From NCBI RefSeq assembly GCF_000737325.1, contig NZ_CP011125.1, positions 7,254,001-7,318,000 of the forward strand: a stretch of 64,000 bases of DNA. Reading direction: 5' to 3'. The notes under the pieces were generated by a model. That model searched no databases. It saw only the letters and a program-made list of their open reading frames with translations, and was not told where the DNA came from. Source of the stretch: Sandaracinus amylolyticus. GTDB lineage: Bacteria; Myxococcota_A; Polyangia; Polyangiales; Sandaracinaceae. The translations under genes and the position numbers were made by a program. Below are positions 1 through 9,608 of the stretch, piece by piece. Within the stretch, counting starts at the first letter, position 1. Every line of letters starts with the position of its first letter.

Positions 1-2123
1 CGCGGGAACTCCTCGGCCGCGCGCTGGTACGCGGCCGCGGCCTCGCCGTGCTCGCCGCGGCCCGCGAGCTGCTCGCCGAGCGCGAACACGGCCTGGAGGA
101 TGAGCGTGTCGAGGCGCTGCTGCGCCTGCGCGTTCTGGAACGACGGCGCGGTCTTCAGACGTCGCGCCCAGGTCTCGATGTTCGCGTAGTCCTGCGCGCG
201 ATTGAACGAGTCGAGGATCAGCTCGCCCGCGGTCGCCGCATACTCGCTCTGCGGGAATCGCTCGAGCAGCTGACCGAACAGGCGCACTGCAGGGTCGTAG
301 ATCCCGCGGTCGTAATAGAGCCGTCCCTGGCGGAACAAGATCTCCGGCAGATCCGGGTCGTTGGGGAAGAGCTCGACGTAGAGCTCGATCGCCTCCGAGA
401 ACTTCACGTCGTTCTCGGTCTCTCCGCACGGGTCCTCCGCAGCACCCTCCGCGGGCGGCTGTGCCGGCGGCTGCACCGGAGGCCGCGCCGGCGTGGTGCC
501 GCGCGTGCGGGTGCACGTCTCGAGCTGCCCTTCCCTCACCCGCTCGAACGCGCCGATCGCGTTGTAGAGCGCGTCGCGCGTGTGCTCACCCTGAGGGTTC
601 CTGCGCGCGGCCGCGAGGTACTCGTCGCCTGCCTCCGGATACCGCTCGAGGCGATGGAACAGGATCTCCGCGCGATAGAAGTGCAGGTCGTACGCGCTCT
701 CGCTCTCGGGGAAGTGCTCGAGATAGAGGTCGTATCCGCGCTCCGCCCACTCGAATCGAGTGCGCTGATCGTCGCGCTGTCCGAGCTCGTGCCAGCGCAT
801 CGCGCGCACGCGAATGGCACGCTCGATTCGCGTCCTCGCCGCTTCGACGACCTCGGGGTCGCTCTGCTGCTGCGCCCAGGATCCGCCGGGCAGATATCCG
901 TCAGCCAGCGCGGTGAGCGCCTCGAGCGTGTGCTGCGAGTCGTCGAGCGCCGCGTATCCCGCCGCGATCTGCTGTGCCCAGAGCGGCGCGTCCTCGCTCG
1001 CCGGCTCCATCTCGAGCAACAAGCGATACGCGGCGATGCCCTGGTCGTAGCGCGCGTCGTCCATGTAGCGGAGCGACAGGCGCGACAGCACGCGCCCCGC
1101 ATATCGCTCGCCGCCGATCTCCTCGAGGAAACGGAACACGTCCTGCGCGGTGTTGCGCTCGTCCTCGGTGAAGACCTGGATCAGATAGTCGAGCGCCTCA
1201 CTCTGGAGATCGCGGAGACGTCGTCGCTGCGCGCTCGTGAGCTGGCCGCGATCGCGCCCGAGATCGAGCACCTGACGAAAGCGCGTCGCCGCTTCCGTCG
1301 TGCGGTTCATGCGCCACAGACACCACGCGCTCTTGAAGAGCGCCATGTCGTAGAGCTCGCTGTCGCGATAGCGCAGCACCTGCTCGAACTCGGGCAGCGC
1401 CGCCTCGAACTCGAGGTTCGCGAACGCCGCCTCCGCGAGCGCCATGTGCGCGTCGGGGACGAACCGGCTCTGCGGGAAGTCGCGCAGGATGCGTCGATAG
1501 AGCGCCAGCGCGCCCTCGAGATCCTGCAGCTCCGTGAGCGCGTACGCCTTCATGTAGAGCACGAAGTCGTAGCGGTCGTAGCCGCGATGCTGCTCGAGGA
1601 TGCGATCGTAGAGCGTGATCGCAGGGCGGTAGTCGGGCGCGGGCTCGGCGCCGCGATTCTCCTCGGGCACTTGCTGCCACGCCGCGAAGCGCTCGAGGTA
1701 CTGAGAGCGCGCGAGCTCCCAGCGCAGCTCGGCGAGGCGCAGCAGCGCGTCGGGCATCTCCGCCGCGGTCTCGGGCTCCTCGCGCACGAATTCCTCGAGC
1801 AGCGCGATCGCCTGATCGCGCCGCTCGCCTGCCAGGCGCTCGCGATCGCGCAGCAGTGTCTCGAGCTGCGCGTCGTGCCACTCGCGCGCGGCGGCACCGA
1901 GCGCGTCGGGCCGCTCGCGCAGATAGAGCCGCTCCTCGAGATCCTCGGGCGCGCCGCCCTCGTCGTCGCCGCGCAGCTGCGCGCGCTCGTCCTCGGTCGG
2001 ACCCTCCGTCTCGATCCGCGACTCCGCCGCCGGCGTCTGGAAGCGCGCGCCGGCCTGCCCACGCTGTGCGCTCGCGGGCGAGGCGAGCGCGAGCAGGAGC
2101 GTGAGCACGACGACGCGCTTCAT
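1..2123 (-). CDS. Exported TPR-repeat protein, 3' end cut by window edge
   Basis: The reading frame is open from an ATG at 2123 down to base 1 (over 700 codons), so the C-terminus lies outside the window. It starts with a Sec signal peptide (MKRVVVLTLLLALASPASA), followed by an acidic stretch and then many degenerate TPR-like helix pairs with recurring small/aromatic positions. A Pro-rich spacer with Cys (near bases 430-500) separates two TPR blocks. The start overlaps the stop of the preceding gene (ATGA), so it is probably translationally coupled to it. Role by context: a periplasmic scaffold working with the barrel and TPR proteins upstream, resembling myxobacterial gliding or envelope-complex TPR proteins. 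The exact family is not identified. Confidence 0.8.
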   Translation of the reverse strand, partial: MKRVVVLTLLLALASPASAQRGQAGARFQTPAAESRIETEGPTEDERAQLRGDDEGGAPEDLEERLYLRERPDALGAAAREWHDAQLETLLRDRERLAGERRDQAIALLEEFVREEPETAAEMPDALLRLAELRWELARSQYLERFAAWQQVPEENRGAEPAPDYRPAITLYDRILEQHRGYDRYDFVLYMKAYALTELQDLEGALALYRRILRDFPQSRFVPDAHMALAEAAFANLEFEAALPEFEQVLRYRDSELYDMALFKSAWCLWRMNRTTEAATRFRQVLDLGRDRGQLTSAQRRRLRDLQSEALDYLIQVFTEDERNTAQDVFRFLEEIGGERYAGRVLSRLSLRYMDDARYDQGIAAYRLLLEMEPASEDAPLWAQQIAAGYAALDDSQHTLEALTALADGYLPGGSWAQQQSDPEVVEAARTRIERAIRVRAMRWHELGQRDDQRTRFEWAERGYDLYLEHFPESESAYDLHFYRAEILFHRLERYPEAGDEYLAAARRNPQGEHTRDALYNAIGAFERVREGQLETCTRTRGTTPARPPVQPPAQPPAEGAAEDPCGETENDVKFSEAIELYVELFPNDPDLPEILFRQGRLYYDRGIYDPAVRLFGQLLERFPQSEYAATAGELILDSFNRAQDYANIETWARRLKTAPSFQNAQAQQRLDTLILQAVFALGEQLAGRGEHGEAAAAYQRAAEEFP

Positions 2124-4144
2124 TCCGCGGCCTCGCTCTCGGGCTCGGGCGGCGCCTCGGCCTCGCTCTCCGACTCCTCGCTCTCCGACTCCTCGTCCTC
2201 TTCGTACTCGTCTTCCCAGTACTCGCCCTCGAAGGGCCAGTACTCCTCGTCGTCGCGCAGGAGGCCCTGGATGCGCAGCGGATCCTGCAGCTCCGCGGGG
2301 AAGCGCCCGGCCGCGAGGCTCTCGATCTGGATCTCGATGCGGCGCTTGCTGCCCATCACCGCGTCGATGCGCCCGATGCGCGCGCGACGAAGGCTCTGCG
2401 CGAGACGATCGCGCAGCTCGGTGATCGAGCGCACCGCGACGTCGTTCGCCGCGTCGATCATCCGCGCACGCAGCGCGGCCGCGCGCGCCGGCAGGTGGTA
2501 TGCGGCGCGACGATCGCGACGCAGCATGCCGTCGAGATCGGTCGCCGCAGCGTCGGCGCTCGTCGGGGCTCCGCCGCTCGCCGCGATCATCTGTCGCATC
2601 GAGCGCTCGATCTGCTCGACGCGATCGCCGAGCCCCCGCAGCTCCTGCTCGAGCGGCTCGAGCCGATCCCGCGCCGCACCGGCGCGCCGCATCGTGTCGA
2701 GCTGATCGGTCATCGCGCGCAACGCTGCGCGTGCGCCCGCGAGATCGCGCGCCAGCGCCGCCGCCTCGTCCTCCGGCGCATCGGCTCGTGCCGCCGCCGC
2801 CTCGGGCGCTTCGCTGCCCGACAGCCGCGCTTCGATCGCGGCGATCTGATCGGCGACGCTCGCCGAGCGCGCCGCTTCCGCGTCGAGTGTGCGGATCTCC
2901 GCGTAGAGCCGGAAGAACGTGGGATCCACGCGCAGCAGACCGAGCAGCAGCTCGCGCGCCTCGGGCTCGGGCGCGATCTGCCCTTCCGGCACCGGCGGCG
3001 CCGGCGGTCGCGACTCGATCTCGAGCAGCTCCTCGAAGATGCGCGCGCGCCGCGACGGCGACGCGAGGATCCGATCGAGCTCGTCCCGGATCGGCTCGAA
3101 GCGCGCCGCGAACGCGACGAACCGGCGATCCGCCTCGTCGAACTCGCAGCGCGCGAGGTGCACGTAGCCGCGCAAGAGCGCCGCCTCGTCGACGAAGGGC
3201 GAGCTCGGGAAGCGCGCGCCGAGCTGATCGAGGAGATCGACCGCGGTCTCCGCGTCGCCTCCCTCGTACATCGACCACGCGGCCTCGAAGAGCGCCTCGC
3301 TGACGCGCTCCGAGTCGTTCGGCACCTGGAAGTAGTAGTAGAACGCGTCCTCGGCGCGCCGCCCTTCGTGCGCCACGCGACCGAGCGCGAGCCACGTGAG
3401 ATCGCGGATCTCGAAGTAGCGGCGATCGACGTAGAACGTGAATCGATCGGTGTCCGGCGTGGTCGCGATCGAGCAGAAGCGCGCCTCCGCGTCGTCGAGC
3501 GCGCCCCGTCGCGCCGCGATCACGCCGCGCAGGTACTGCGCGTTCGCATAGAAGCGCGAGCGTCGCGTGACTTCCGCGAGCTGGGCGTCCGCCGCCGCGA
3601 GATCGTCCGCGTCGTAGCGCTCGCGCCCGCGCAGATAACGCAGCTCGTTCGCCGCATCGGGCGGCAGCGGATCGGCGCCCACGCCCTCGAGCGATGCGAC
3701 GATCCCAGCGAGATCCGCGCCCGCGAGCGCGACGTCGACCGCGCGTCGATACGCCGGCCCGAAGTACGGATCGCTCGGACCGCGCGCGAGGATGCGCTCG
3801 AGCACGCGATACGCAGTGCGGAGCGCGCCCATCTCCTGGAGCGCGCCGGCGAGCATGAACTCGGCCTGGCGCATCTCCTCGGTCTCGGCGAAGTCCGCGA
3901 AGCGCGGCGACTCCGTCGCTTCCCAGAGCACGAGCGCGGCCTCGTCCCACCGCTCCTGCACGACGAGCGCCTCGCCGCGCTGCACCAGCTCGCGCAGCGC
4001 CTCGATCGATCCCGTCTCCGCGGCGAGCAGGCGACGATCGGCGAGCGAGCGATAGTAGTCGGCGAGCGTCGTTCCTTCCTGCGCCGCCGCGCGGCCACCG
4101 CCGCACAGCGCGAGGAGCAACGCGAGGCCGACGGCGCGCCGCAT
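2120..4144 (-). CDS. Exported TPR protein with acidic C-terminus (GltC-like by context)
   Basis: 674 residues. A signal peptide (MRRAVGLALLLALCGGGRAAA) is followed by about 370 residues of TPR-like repeats, a coiled-coil-prone region around residues 410-520 rich in Ala/Glu/Arg, and a strongly acidic Glu/Ser-rich C-terminal tail. A GAGGAG ribosome site lies about 10 nt before the ATG. It starts 6 nt after the preceding gene and its stop overlaps the next start (ATGA), so the four genes 5661-1 look like one operon. Size, export signal, TPR content and an outer-membrane barrel in the same operon resemble the Myxococcus GltA/B/C gliding set. That link is inference, and another envelope-assembly role is possible. 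Confidence 0.8.
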   Translation of the reverse strand: MRRAVGLALLLALCGGGRAAAQEGTTLADYYRSLADRRLLAAETGSIEALRELVQRGEALVVQERWDEAALVLWEATESPRFADFAETEEMRQAEFMLAGALQEMGALRTAYRVLERILARGPSDPYFGPAYRRAVDVALAGADLAGIVASLEGVGADPLPPDAANELRYLRGRERYDADDLAAADAQLAEVTRRSRFYANAQYLRGVIAARRGALDDAEARFCSIATTPDTDRFTFYVDRRYFEIRDLTWLALGRVAHEGRRAEDAFYYYFQVPNDSERVSEALFEAAWSMYEGGDAETAVDLLDQLGARFPSSPFVDEAALLRGYVHLARCEFDEADRRFVAFAARFEPIRDELDRILASPSRRARIFEELLEIESRPPAPPVPEGQIAPEPEARELLLGLLRVDPTFFRLYAEIRTLDAEAARSASVADQIAAIEARLSGSEAPEAAAARADAPEDEAAALARDLAGARAALRAMTDQLDTMRRAGAARDRLEPLEQELRGLGDRVEQIERSMRQMIAASGGAPTSADAAATDLDGMLRRDRRAAYHLPARAAALRARMIDAANDVAVRSITELRDRLAQSLRRARIGRIDAVMGSKRRIEIQIESLAAGRFPAELQDPLRIQGLLRDDEEYWPFEGEYWEDEYEEDEESESEESESEAEAPPEPESEAAE

Positions 4145-4150
4145 GCTCGA

Positions 4151-4966
4151 TCAGCTCCTCGGAAGCGCGCGCGTCGCGACGCGCACCCGCGTGCGGATCT
4201 CGAAGCGACCTTCGCCGCCCGAGCGGAACTCGCGCGCGATGTCGGAGTCGTCCTCGAGCACGATCGTGATCTCGGTGAGGCGATCGCGGACGACGATGAA
4301 GCGGAACGACTCGCGCTGCGTGGTGCGGTACTCGGTGTCCTCGCGCGAGCGCTGCTCCATGTCGATCGTCAGCACGTGCGGCCCCGGCGCGAGCGCGCCT
4401 TCGAAGAGCTGACGTCCTTGATCGCCGCCCTCGAGCTCGCCGTCGGTGCGATGCACCGGCGTGCCGTCGAGCTCGAGCACGAACCGCGTGAGCGTCTGCT
4501 CGCCGCCGGTGCGGTCCTGCACCGTGATCGTCATGCGCGTCTGGAAGAGCTCCTGGCCGACGATCGCGACGCGCGACCGCGCCTGCACCATCTCGTCCAT
4601 GAGCTGCACGTACTCCTGACGGAGCGGCGACAGATCGGGCGGCATCGGGCCGGGATCGGCGGCCGCCGCGGGCGGCGTCGGGCTCGGCGGAGGGGGCACG
4701 ACCTGCGCGGCCGGCGGCGTCCCGCTCGTGGTCGTGGGCGTGGGCGTGGTCGTGGTCGTGGGCGGGGTCGTAGGCGGCGCCGTCGGATCGGCCGCAGGGG
4801 CTTCGGTCGTCGCCGGGCTCTCCTCGGGCGGCGGCTCCGCGCTCTCCGCGGGCTGCGTCGTCGCCCCGCGCGCGCCGCGACGACCGCGGCGTCGCTGCGC
4901 ATCGGCGTCGCTCGCAGCGCCGAGCACCAGCGCCACGGCCAGAGCGATCGCGAACGGACGAAGCAT
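4151..4966 (-). CDS. Exported Pro/Thr-rich protein with C-terminal beta domain
   Basis: 271 residues. Signal peptide MLRPFAIALAVALVLGAASDADA, a basic RRRGRRG patch, then about 75 residues of Pro/Thr/Ala-rich low-complexity linker, and a C-terminal half (from about residue 110) rich in alternating hydrophobic residues that looks like a beta-sandwich. In myxobacteria, proteins like this beside outer-membrane barrels are often mislabelled dihydrolipoamide acetyltransferase because of the Ala/Pro linker; no lipoyl or catalytic motif is present here. The start is set by GGAG 6 nt upstream. An ATG at 4978 overlapping the previous stop is the alternative. It probably bridges the periplasm between the barrel and the TPR proteins (inference). 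Confidence 0.75.
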   Translation of the reverse strand: MLRPFAIALAVALVLGAASDADAQRRRGRRGARGATTQPAESAEPPPEESPATTEAPAADPTAPPTTPPTTTTTPTPTTTSGTPPAAQVVPPPPSPTPPAAAADPGPMPPDLSPLRQEYVQLMDEMVQARSRVAIVGQELFQTRMTITVQDRTGGEQTLTRFVLELDGTPVHRTDGELEGGDQGRQLFEGALAPGPHVLTIDMEQRSREDTEYRTTQRESFRFIVVRDRLTEITIVLEDDSDIAREFRSGGEGRFEIRTRVRVATRALPRS

Positions 4967-4977
4967 CGCCGACTCCA

Positions 4978-5661
4978 TCACGACTCGAAGGGGATGAAGA
5001 TCGAGAGCCCCAGCGTCGCGGTCAGGTTGTTCACGATCGCCGACTCGCCGAGGAGCTCCTGCTCGAGGATCTGATCGCGCAGATCGATGCGGATCGAGAA
5101 CCACTCGCCGAAGAAGAACTTCACGCCGATCCCGAAGCTGCCGGTGAGACCGCGCGACGTCTGGTTGTCGGTGACGCCGCCACCGAGCGCGATGTTGAAG
5201 TCGAAGCGCCCGATGTCGGCGCCGAACCAGCGCATCTTTCCGTACGCGAGCGTCCAGAGCAGATGCGCCTGGTAGATGTAGACCGGCTGATCGAGGCGGA
5301 TCAGCGTGACGCCGCGATCGTTCTCGATGATTCGGACGAGCTCGGACTCCGCGCGCGAGTAGGCGAACGACGCCTCGAGCCCGATGTCCTCGGTGACGTG
5401 GTACGTGAGCGCGCCCTGCAGCAGGTACGACGCGCTGAGCAGATCGGCGGCGTACACACCGCCCATCGCGCTCAGCTCGAAGCGCCCGGCCTTCTGGAAG
5501 ATCCGCTCGCGCACGCCGCGATAACGACGTCGCGCGTTGAGCTCGTCGCGGATCGCCTCGTCGATGCACGCCGAGGTCGTCGTCGTGTCCTGCGCCGACG
5601 CGATCGATGGAACGAGCGCGCTCGCGAACAGCGCGAGTGTCAGCACGCATCGCTCGATCAT
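4978..5661 (-). CDS. Small outer-membrane beta-barrel protein (myxobacterial type)
   Basis: 227 residues. Signal peptide MIERCVLTLALFASALVPSIASA, then a short helical/charged segment and about 170 residues of amphipathic strands with Gly and aromatic belts, ending in a strand with a terminal aromatic/hydrophobic pattern (SIFIPFES). This layout matches the myxobacterial 'outer membrane beta-barrel domain' proteins, whose members include GltA/GltB of the gliding machinery. It is the first gene of the 5661-1 operon. Its start faces the plus-strand gene at 5873 across 211 bp that should hold both promoters, although no convincing -35/-10 pair stands out. Confidence 0.8.
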   Translation of the reverse strand: MIERCVLTLALFASALVPSIASAQDTTTTSACIDEAIRDELNARRRYRGVRERIFQKAGRFELSAMGGVYAADLLSASYLLQGALTYHVTEDIGLEASFAYSRAESELVRIIENDRGVTLIRLDQPVYIYQAHLLWTLAYGKMRWFGADIGRFDFNIALGGGVTDNQTSRGLTGSFGIGVKFFFGEWFSIRIDLRDQILEQELLGESAIVNNLTATLGLSIFIPFES

Positions 5662-5872
5662 CGCGCGCTCGGAGCTCGTTCGTGGAGCGCAGCGCACGCG
5701 CGGCCGGACCGGCATCGGCCTCGATTGGTATCCCCGCCCGCATCTCCGAGTCAATGCCGTTACGTGCCAAGGGGCTGCACACCTCGCCCCGGGTCTCGCG
5801 CCCCCGACGTCCATGCCGTGACGCGCTTTCGTCGTTCGCGAGCGAGCACGGTCGGGGTACCCTCGTCGCGCG

Positions 5873-8578
5873 ATGAGCGCGCAGGGAGATGCCGCTCCGA
5901 CGTACGTGCTCTGGTTGGGGGACGACGTCGGGCCACTGCACCGAGAGCTCGCCGTTCGCGGCGTCGACGTCGTGAGGGCGCCCGCGACGATGACCGCGCG
6001 CGAGATCGCGGCGCTCGCGCCCGACCTCGTGGTGCTCGGCGCGAGCGCGATCGAGCGCGCCGAGTCGCTCGCCGCGGAGCTCGAGGTGGAGCGTCCGGTG
6101 AGCCCGCCGCCGCTCGTGGTGCTCGAGCCCGGGATCGACACCGAGCTCGAGCGACGGTACGGCGTGGTCGCGAGCCTCGACTCGACGATCGCCACGTCGC
6201 AGCTCGCGCCGCGCGTCGAGGGGCTGCTCGCGAAGCTCGCGTCGTCGCACGGGCAGTGGTCGCTCTCGCTCGCGCCGCGCGAGGTCGAGGGATTCGCGAC
6301 GCGCGCGAAGGAAGATCGTCGCGCGGGCGTGCTCCTCTGCGGCAGCCCGCCCGCGGCGATCGCGATGACCGCCGACGGATCGTGCGCGCCGTCGCTCGCG
6401 AGCTTCGTCGAGCGCACGTCGTCGAACGCGAGCCTCACGCTGCGCTTCTACGAGCGCGCGCCGGGGCGGCTCACCGTGCTCGGCCCCGAGGTAGGGCCCG
6501 AGGAGAGGAAGCGACGCGCGACGACGCGCCTCGACGGCCTCGCGGTGATCGTGATCGAGGGCGGCGGAGGGTCGTGGTCGGCGGTCGCGGAGGCGCTGCG
6601 CGACGTCGGCGCGAACGCGCGCGTGGTCTCGGCGCGCAAGGACGCCCTCGAAGAGGCGCGCACCGCCGACCCGGCGGCGATCGTGGTGCCGACGGCGGCG
6701 CTCGCGACGCCGGGCGGGCGCACCATCCTCGAAGATCCGCGGCTCGCGTCGGCTGCGCTGATCGTGGTGGCGCCCGAGCGCCTCGCGCGCAGCGGCACGG
6801 CGCTCGTGGTCGCGACGGTGATCGACGCGTGCGCGCACGAGCTCGCGCTGCGCGCGCGGGCGCTGGACGCGCCGCTGATCGAGCGCGTCGAGACGCTCGG
6901 GCCCGCGCGATGGCTGAAGACCCTCGCGCGCAGCGAGGACGCTGTGCGCATGCGGGTGCGCGGCGCGACCGGCCAGGGCGAGCTCGTGCTCGCGTCGGGA
7001 CGGATCAAGGACGCGAGCTTCACGCCGCGCGATCAGGGCGCGAGCCCGCTGCAGGGCGCGGCCGCGGTGCGTGCCGTCGTGGCGACGAGCTACGGGACGC
7101 TGCTCGCGAACCGCGCCGACACGCCGCCGCACGAGCGCGCGCCGTTGCGCACCGCGAACGCGGTCCCGAGCGTGAAGCGCGCACTGCCGGCCCCCGCACC
7201 GCGCGCAGCCGCGCGACCTGCGCCCGTCGCGAGCGCGGCGCGCGTCGCGGCACCGAGCGCGAACGGCGCGCGCATCGAGCCCGCGGCCGCGCACCGCACG
7301 AGCGCCGCGGCGCGCCTCGAGGCGCAGCCCGCGGTCACGTCGAACGGGATCGCATCGAGCGCCGCCTCGTCGAACGCGGCCACATCGAGCGCGGTGCGCG
7401 TCGACGCCGGAGCGATCGAGCACGAAGAGCGCACCGCGACCGCGGGGCCCGAGATCGTTCGCGCGAAGCTGACGGAGTCAGCTCACGACGACGCGCAGCG
7501 CGACTCCATCGGATCGCGCATCACCCGGCCGGCCGAGGTCGCGCGCGTCGAGGACGACGAGGACGACGAGCCGACCATGCTCGCCGTGCGTCCTGCCTGG
7601 CTCGCGGCGCTCGCGAGCGAGCCGAGGCCCGCGGAGCGCGAGCCCAGCGTCACGACCGGCGAAGAGCTCACGACGATCGCGATGGGCTCCGGCCGAGCGC
7701 TCGCCGACGATGCGGCGCCGAGCACGCCGGAGCCGGTCGTCGCTCTCCCGCCGAACGAGCCCGCGATCACGCCGCGCGGTCCGAGCTTGCCGGCGCCGCA
7801 GCCGCGCTCGCGCACGCCGCTGCTCGCGCTCGCGGGGCTCGTCGTGATCGGGCTCGGGGTCGGCGCGTGGGTCGCGCGCGATCGTCTGTTGCCGCAGCAG
7901 CTCCCCGACGCGCCGATCGCGGTCGCCGCGGCACCACATGCGACGCCGATCGAGCCGAGCTCCGCGGCACCGACGGCACTCGTCGAGCCCAGCCCCGCCG
8001 CGCCGAGCGAAGCGATCGAGCCCGACGCGCCGATCGAGCCCGTCGCTGCGCCCGAGGCCACGGCGCCCGAGCCCACCGCGCCCGAGGCCACCGCGCCCGA
8101 GCCCACGCCGCCCGCAGTCCCCGACGCGCCCGCGGCCGAGCCCACGACCGCCGCGCCGCCGACCGGCGAGGGCGCGATCGTCGACGCGCGCGCCGCCGCG
8201 CGGATCGTGCTCCAGGCCGATCAGGCGATGCGCGCGCGGCAATACCAGCGCGCGCTCGAGCTCGCCGATCAGGCGCTCGCGCTCGATCCCACCAACGCGC
8301 GTGCCTTCTACGATCACGCCGTCGCGGTGCTGCGCCTCGGTCGCGACGCCGAAGCGCTCGAGTGGGCAGAGCGCGGCACGCGCCTCGACCGCGAAGAGCC
8401 GCTCTTCTGGCTGCTCATCGGCGACATCCACCAGCAGAACGGACGCCGCGTCCGCGCGCGTGATGCGTGGGAGCGCTGCATGCGCATCGCGTCCGGTCAC
8501 GAGTCGTGCGCGCGCCGGCTCGGCACGGGCACGACCGCGACGCCGAGCACCGCGCCGAGCGAGCCGGCACCCGAATAG
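5873..8578 (+). CDS. Membrane-anchored receiver-like protein with C-terminal TPRs
   Basis: 901 residues. Two degenerate receiver-like alpha/beta segments are visible (about 10-115 and 220-320), followed by a segment around 350-410 recalling the DUF4388 fold found in myxobacterial response regulators. Then come about 230 residues of Ala/Pro/Ser/Thr-rich linker, one transmembrane helix near 647-667, a second low-complexity linker with repeated APEPT/APEAT units, and two or three TPRs at about 770-880. The N-terminal part therefore lies in the cytoplasm and the TPRs outside it. No phospho-acceptor signature or output domain is clear. The architecture parallels the minus-strand protein at 30550-32625. 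A 22-nt gap with an AGGAGG site leads to the next gene. Confidence 0.75.
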   Translation: MSAQGDAAPTYVLWLGDDVGPLHRELAVRGVDVVRAPATMTAREIAALAPDLVVLGASAIERAESLAAELEVERPVSPPPLVVLEPGIDTELERRYGVVASLDSTIATSQLAPRVEGLLAKLASSHGQWSLSLAPREVEGFATRAKEDRRAGVLLCGSPPAAIAMTADGSCAPSLASFVERTSSNASLTLRFYERAPGRLTVLGPEVGPEERKRRATTRLDGLAVIVIEGGGGSWSAVAEALRDVGANARVVSARKDALEEARTADPAAIVVPTAALATPGGRTILEDPRLASAALIVVAPERLARSGTALVVATVIDACAHELALRARALDAPLIERVETLGPARWLKTLARSEDAVRMRVRGATGQGELVLASGRIKDASFTPRDQGASPLQGAAAVRAVVATSYGTLLANRADTPPHERAPLRTANAVPSVKRALPAPAPRAAARPAPVASAARVAAPSANGARIEPAAAHRTSAAARLEAQPAVTSNGIASSAASSNAATSSAVRVDAGAIEHEERTATAGPEIVRAKLTESAHDDAQRDSIGSRITRPAEVARVEDDEDDEPTMLAVRPAWLAALASEPRPAEREPSVTTGEELTTIAMGSGRALADDAAPSTPEPVVALPPNEPAITPRGPSLPAPQPRSRTPLLALAGLVVIGLGVGAWVARDRLLPQQLPDAPIAVAAAPHATPIEPSSAAPTALVEPSPAAPSEAIEPDAPIEPVAAPEATAPEPTAPEATAPEPTPPAVPDAPAAEPTTAAPPTGEGAIVDARAAARIVLQADQAMRARQYQRALELADQALALDPTNARAFYDHAVAVLRLGRDAEALEWAERGTRLDREEPLFWLLIGDIHQQNGRRVRARDAWERCMRIASGHESCARRLGTGTTATPSTAPSEPAPE

Positions 8579-8600
8579 CGAACCGACACCAGGAGGACGG

Positions 8601-9608
8601 ATGGCGAGCACCCCGAGCGAGAAGATCGACGCCGCGAGCGAGCCCCGCCCGTTCGCATCCAAGCTGCCCGAGGGCCGCCAGCGCTTCCTCGCGCACACGA
8701 TCGAGCACGCGCTCGCGTGCGGTCGCCGCACGCACGCCGACTTCCTGCGTCACTTCCCGCCCGCGGCGATCATGCACGCCCTGCAGGATCACCCCGATCT
8801 CCGCGCGAGCATCATCGAGGTCGCGACCGGTGTCCGCTTCAAGATCGCGGTGAAGAAGTCCGCCGAGGCATGCGGCGTCGATCTGCAGATCGCGCTCGAC
8901 GAAGGCGAGACCCAGCCGAACGTCGTCGTGCAGCAGCTCCACCCCGACGATCGCGTGCGCTACCTCGATGCGCGCGCGCTGTGGAGGTTCCTCTCCGAGG
9001 GCGCGTTCTGGACGACCAGCGCACAGAAGGATCGCGCGCGCCACGCGATCGCGGCCGAGCACATCGCGTTCATGCTCGATCGCGCGCTCGTCGATCAGCT
9101 CCTCACGCACCGCGACATCGTCGAGGGCATCACGGTGACGCGGCTGAGCGAGCTCCTGCCGCGCACCGAGCTCGAGATGCTGCTCGCCGCGGCGCTGAAG
9201 GTCGGCAGCGAGAACAAGCCCTTCGTCGAGAAGACGCTGCTGACGATCACACCGATCACCACGCTGGTGCGGCACATCCCGCTCGACTGGATCTGGGAGC
9301 AGGTCGTCGTGCCGCGCATCGCGGAGGTGCACGGCCTCGTGCCCGAAGCGACCACGATGAGCCCGCCGGTGCAGCCTCCGCCGCCGCTCATGATCGCGTC
9401 GGCGAGCGCGCCGAGCAGCAGCGAGACCGACATCGAGGTGAAGGTCACGATGGACGAGCCCGAGCCCGCGGCGTCGGCGATGGACGTCGAGGTCGACGAG
9501 ATCCTCGGCAGCATGGGCGAGCCCGAGGGCAAGAGCGGCGTGAAGAGCACGAGCGGCCCCGGCACCGGCCGCATCGCGATCCCGAAGCCCGCGCTCAAGC
9601 GCGGATGA
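8601..9608 (+). CDS. Conserved-looking protein of unknown function
   Basis: 335 residues, not recognised. The first 245 residues look globular and mostly helical, with no signal peptide or membrane segment. The tail is Pro/Ser/Glu-rich and disordered, ending in a short basic stretch. AGGAGG sits 4 nt before the ATG, giving a strong ribosome site. It follows the TPR membrane protein by 22 nt, so co-transcription is likely. Its last 14 bases overlap the 3' end of the convergent minus-strand gene, leaving no room for a terminator between them. Confidence 0.75.
   Translation: MASTPSEKIDAASEPRPFASKLPEGRQRFLAHTIEHALACGRRTHADFLRHFPPAAIMHALQDHPDLRASIIEVATGVRFKIAVKKSAEACGVDLQIALDEGETQPNVVVQQLHPDDRVRYLDARALWRFLSEGAFWTTSAQKDRARHAIAAEHIAFMLDRALVDQLLTHRDIVEGITVTRLSELLPRTELEMLLAAALKVGSENKPFVEKTLLTITPITTLVRHIPLDWIWEQVVVPRIAEVHGLVPEATTMSPPVQPPPPLMIASASAPSSSETDIEVKVTMDEPEPAASAMDVEVDEILGSMGEPEGKSGVKSTSGPGTGRIAIPKPALKRG

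Noticed and set aside
48-2705. Long plus-strand open frame of 885 codons opposite the first TPR genes
   Set aside because: It is an antisense shadow caused by the high GC content: Arg/Leu/Glu-rich composition, no domain, and it lies across two well-supported minus-strand genes.
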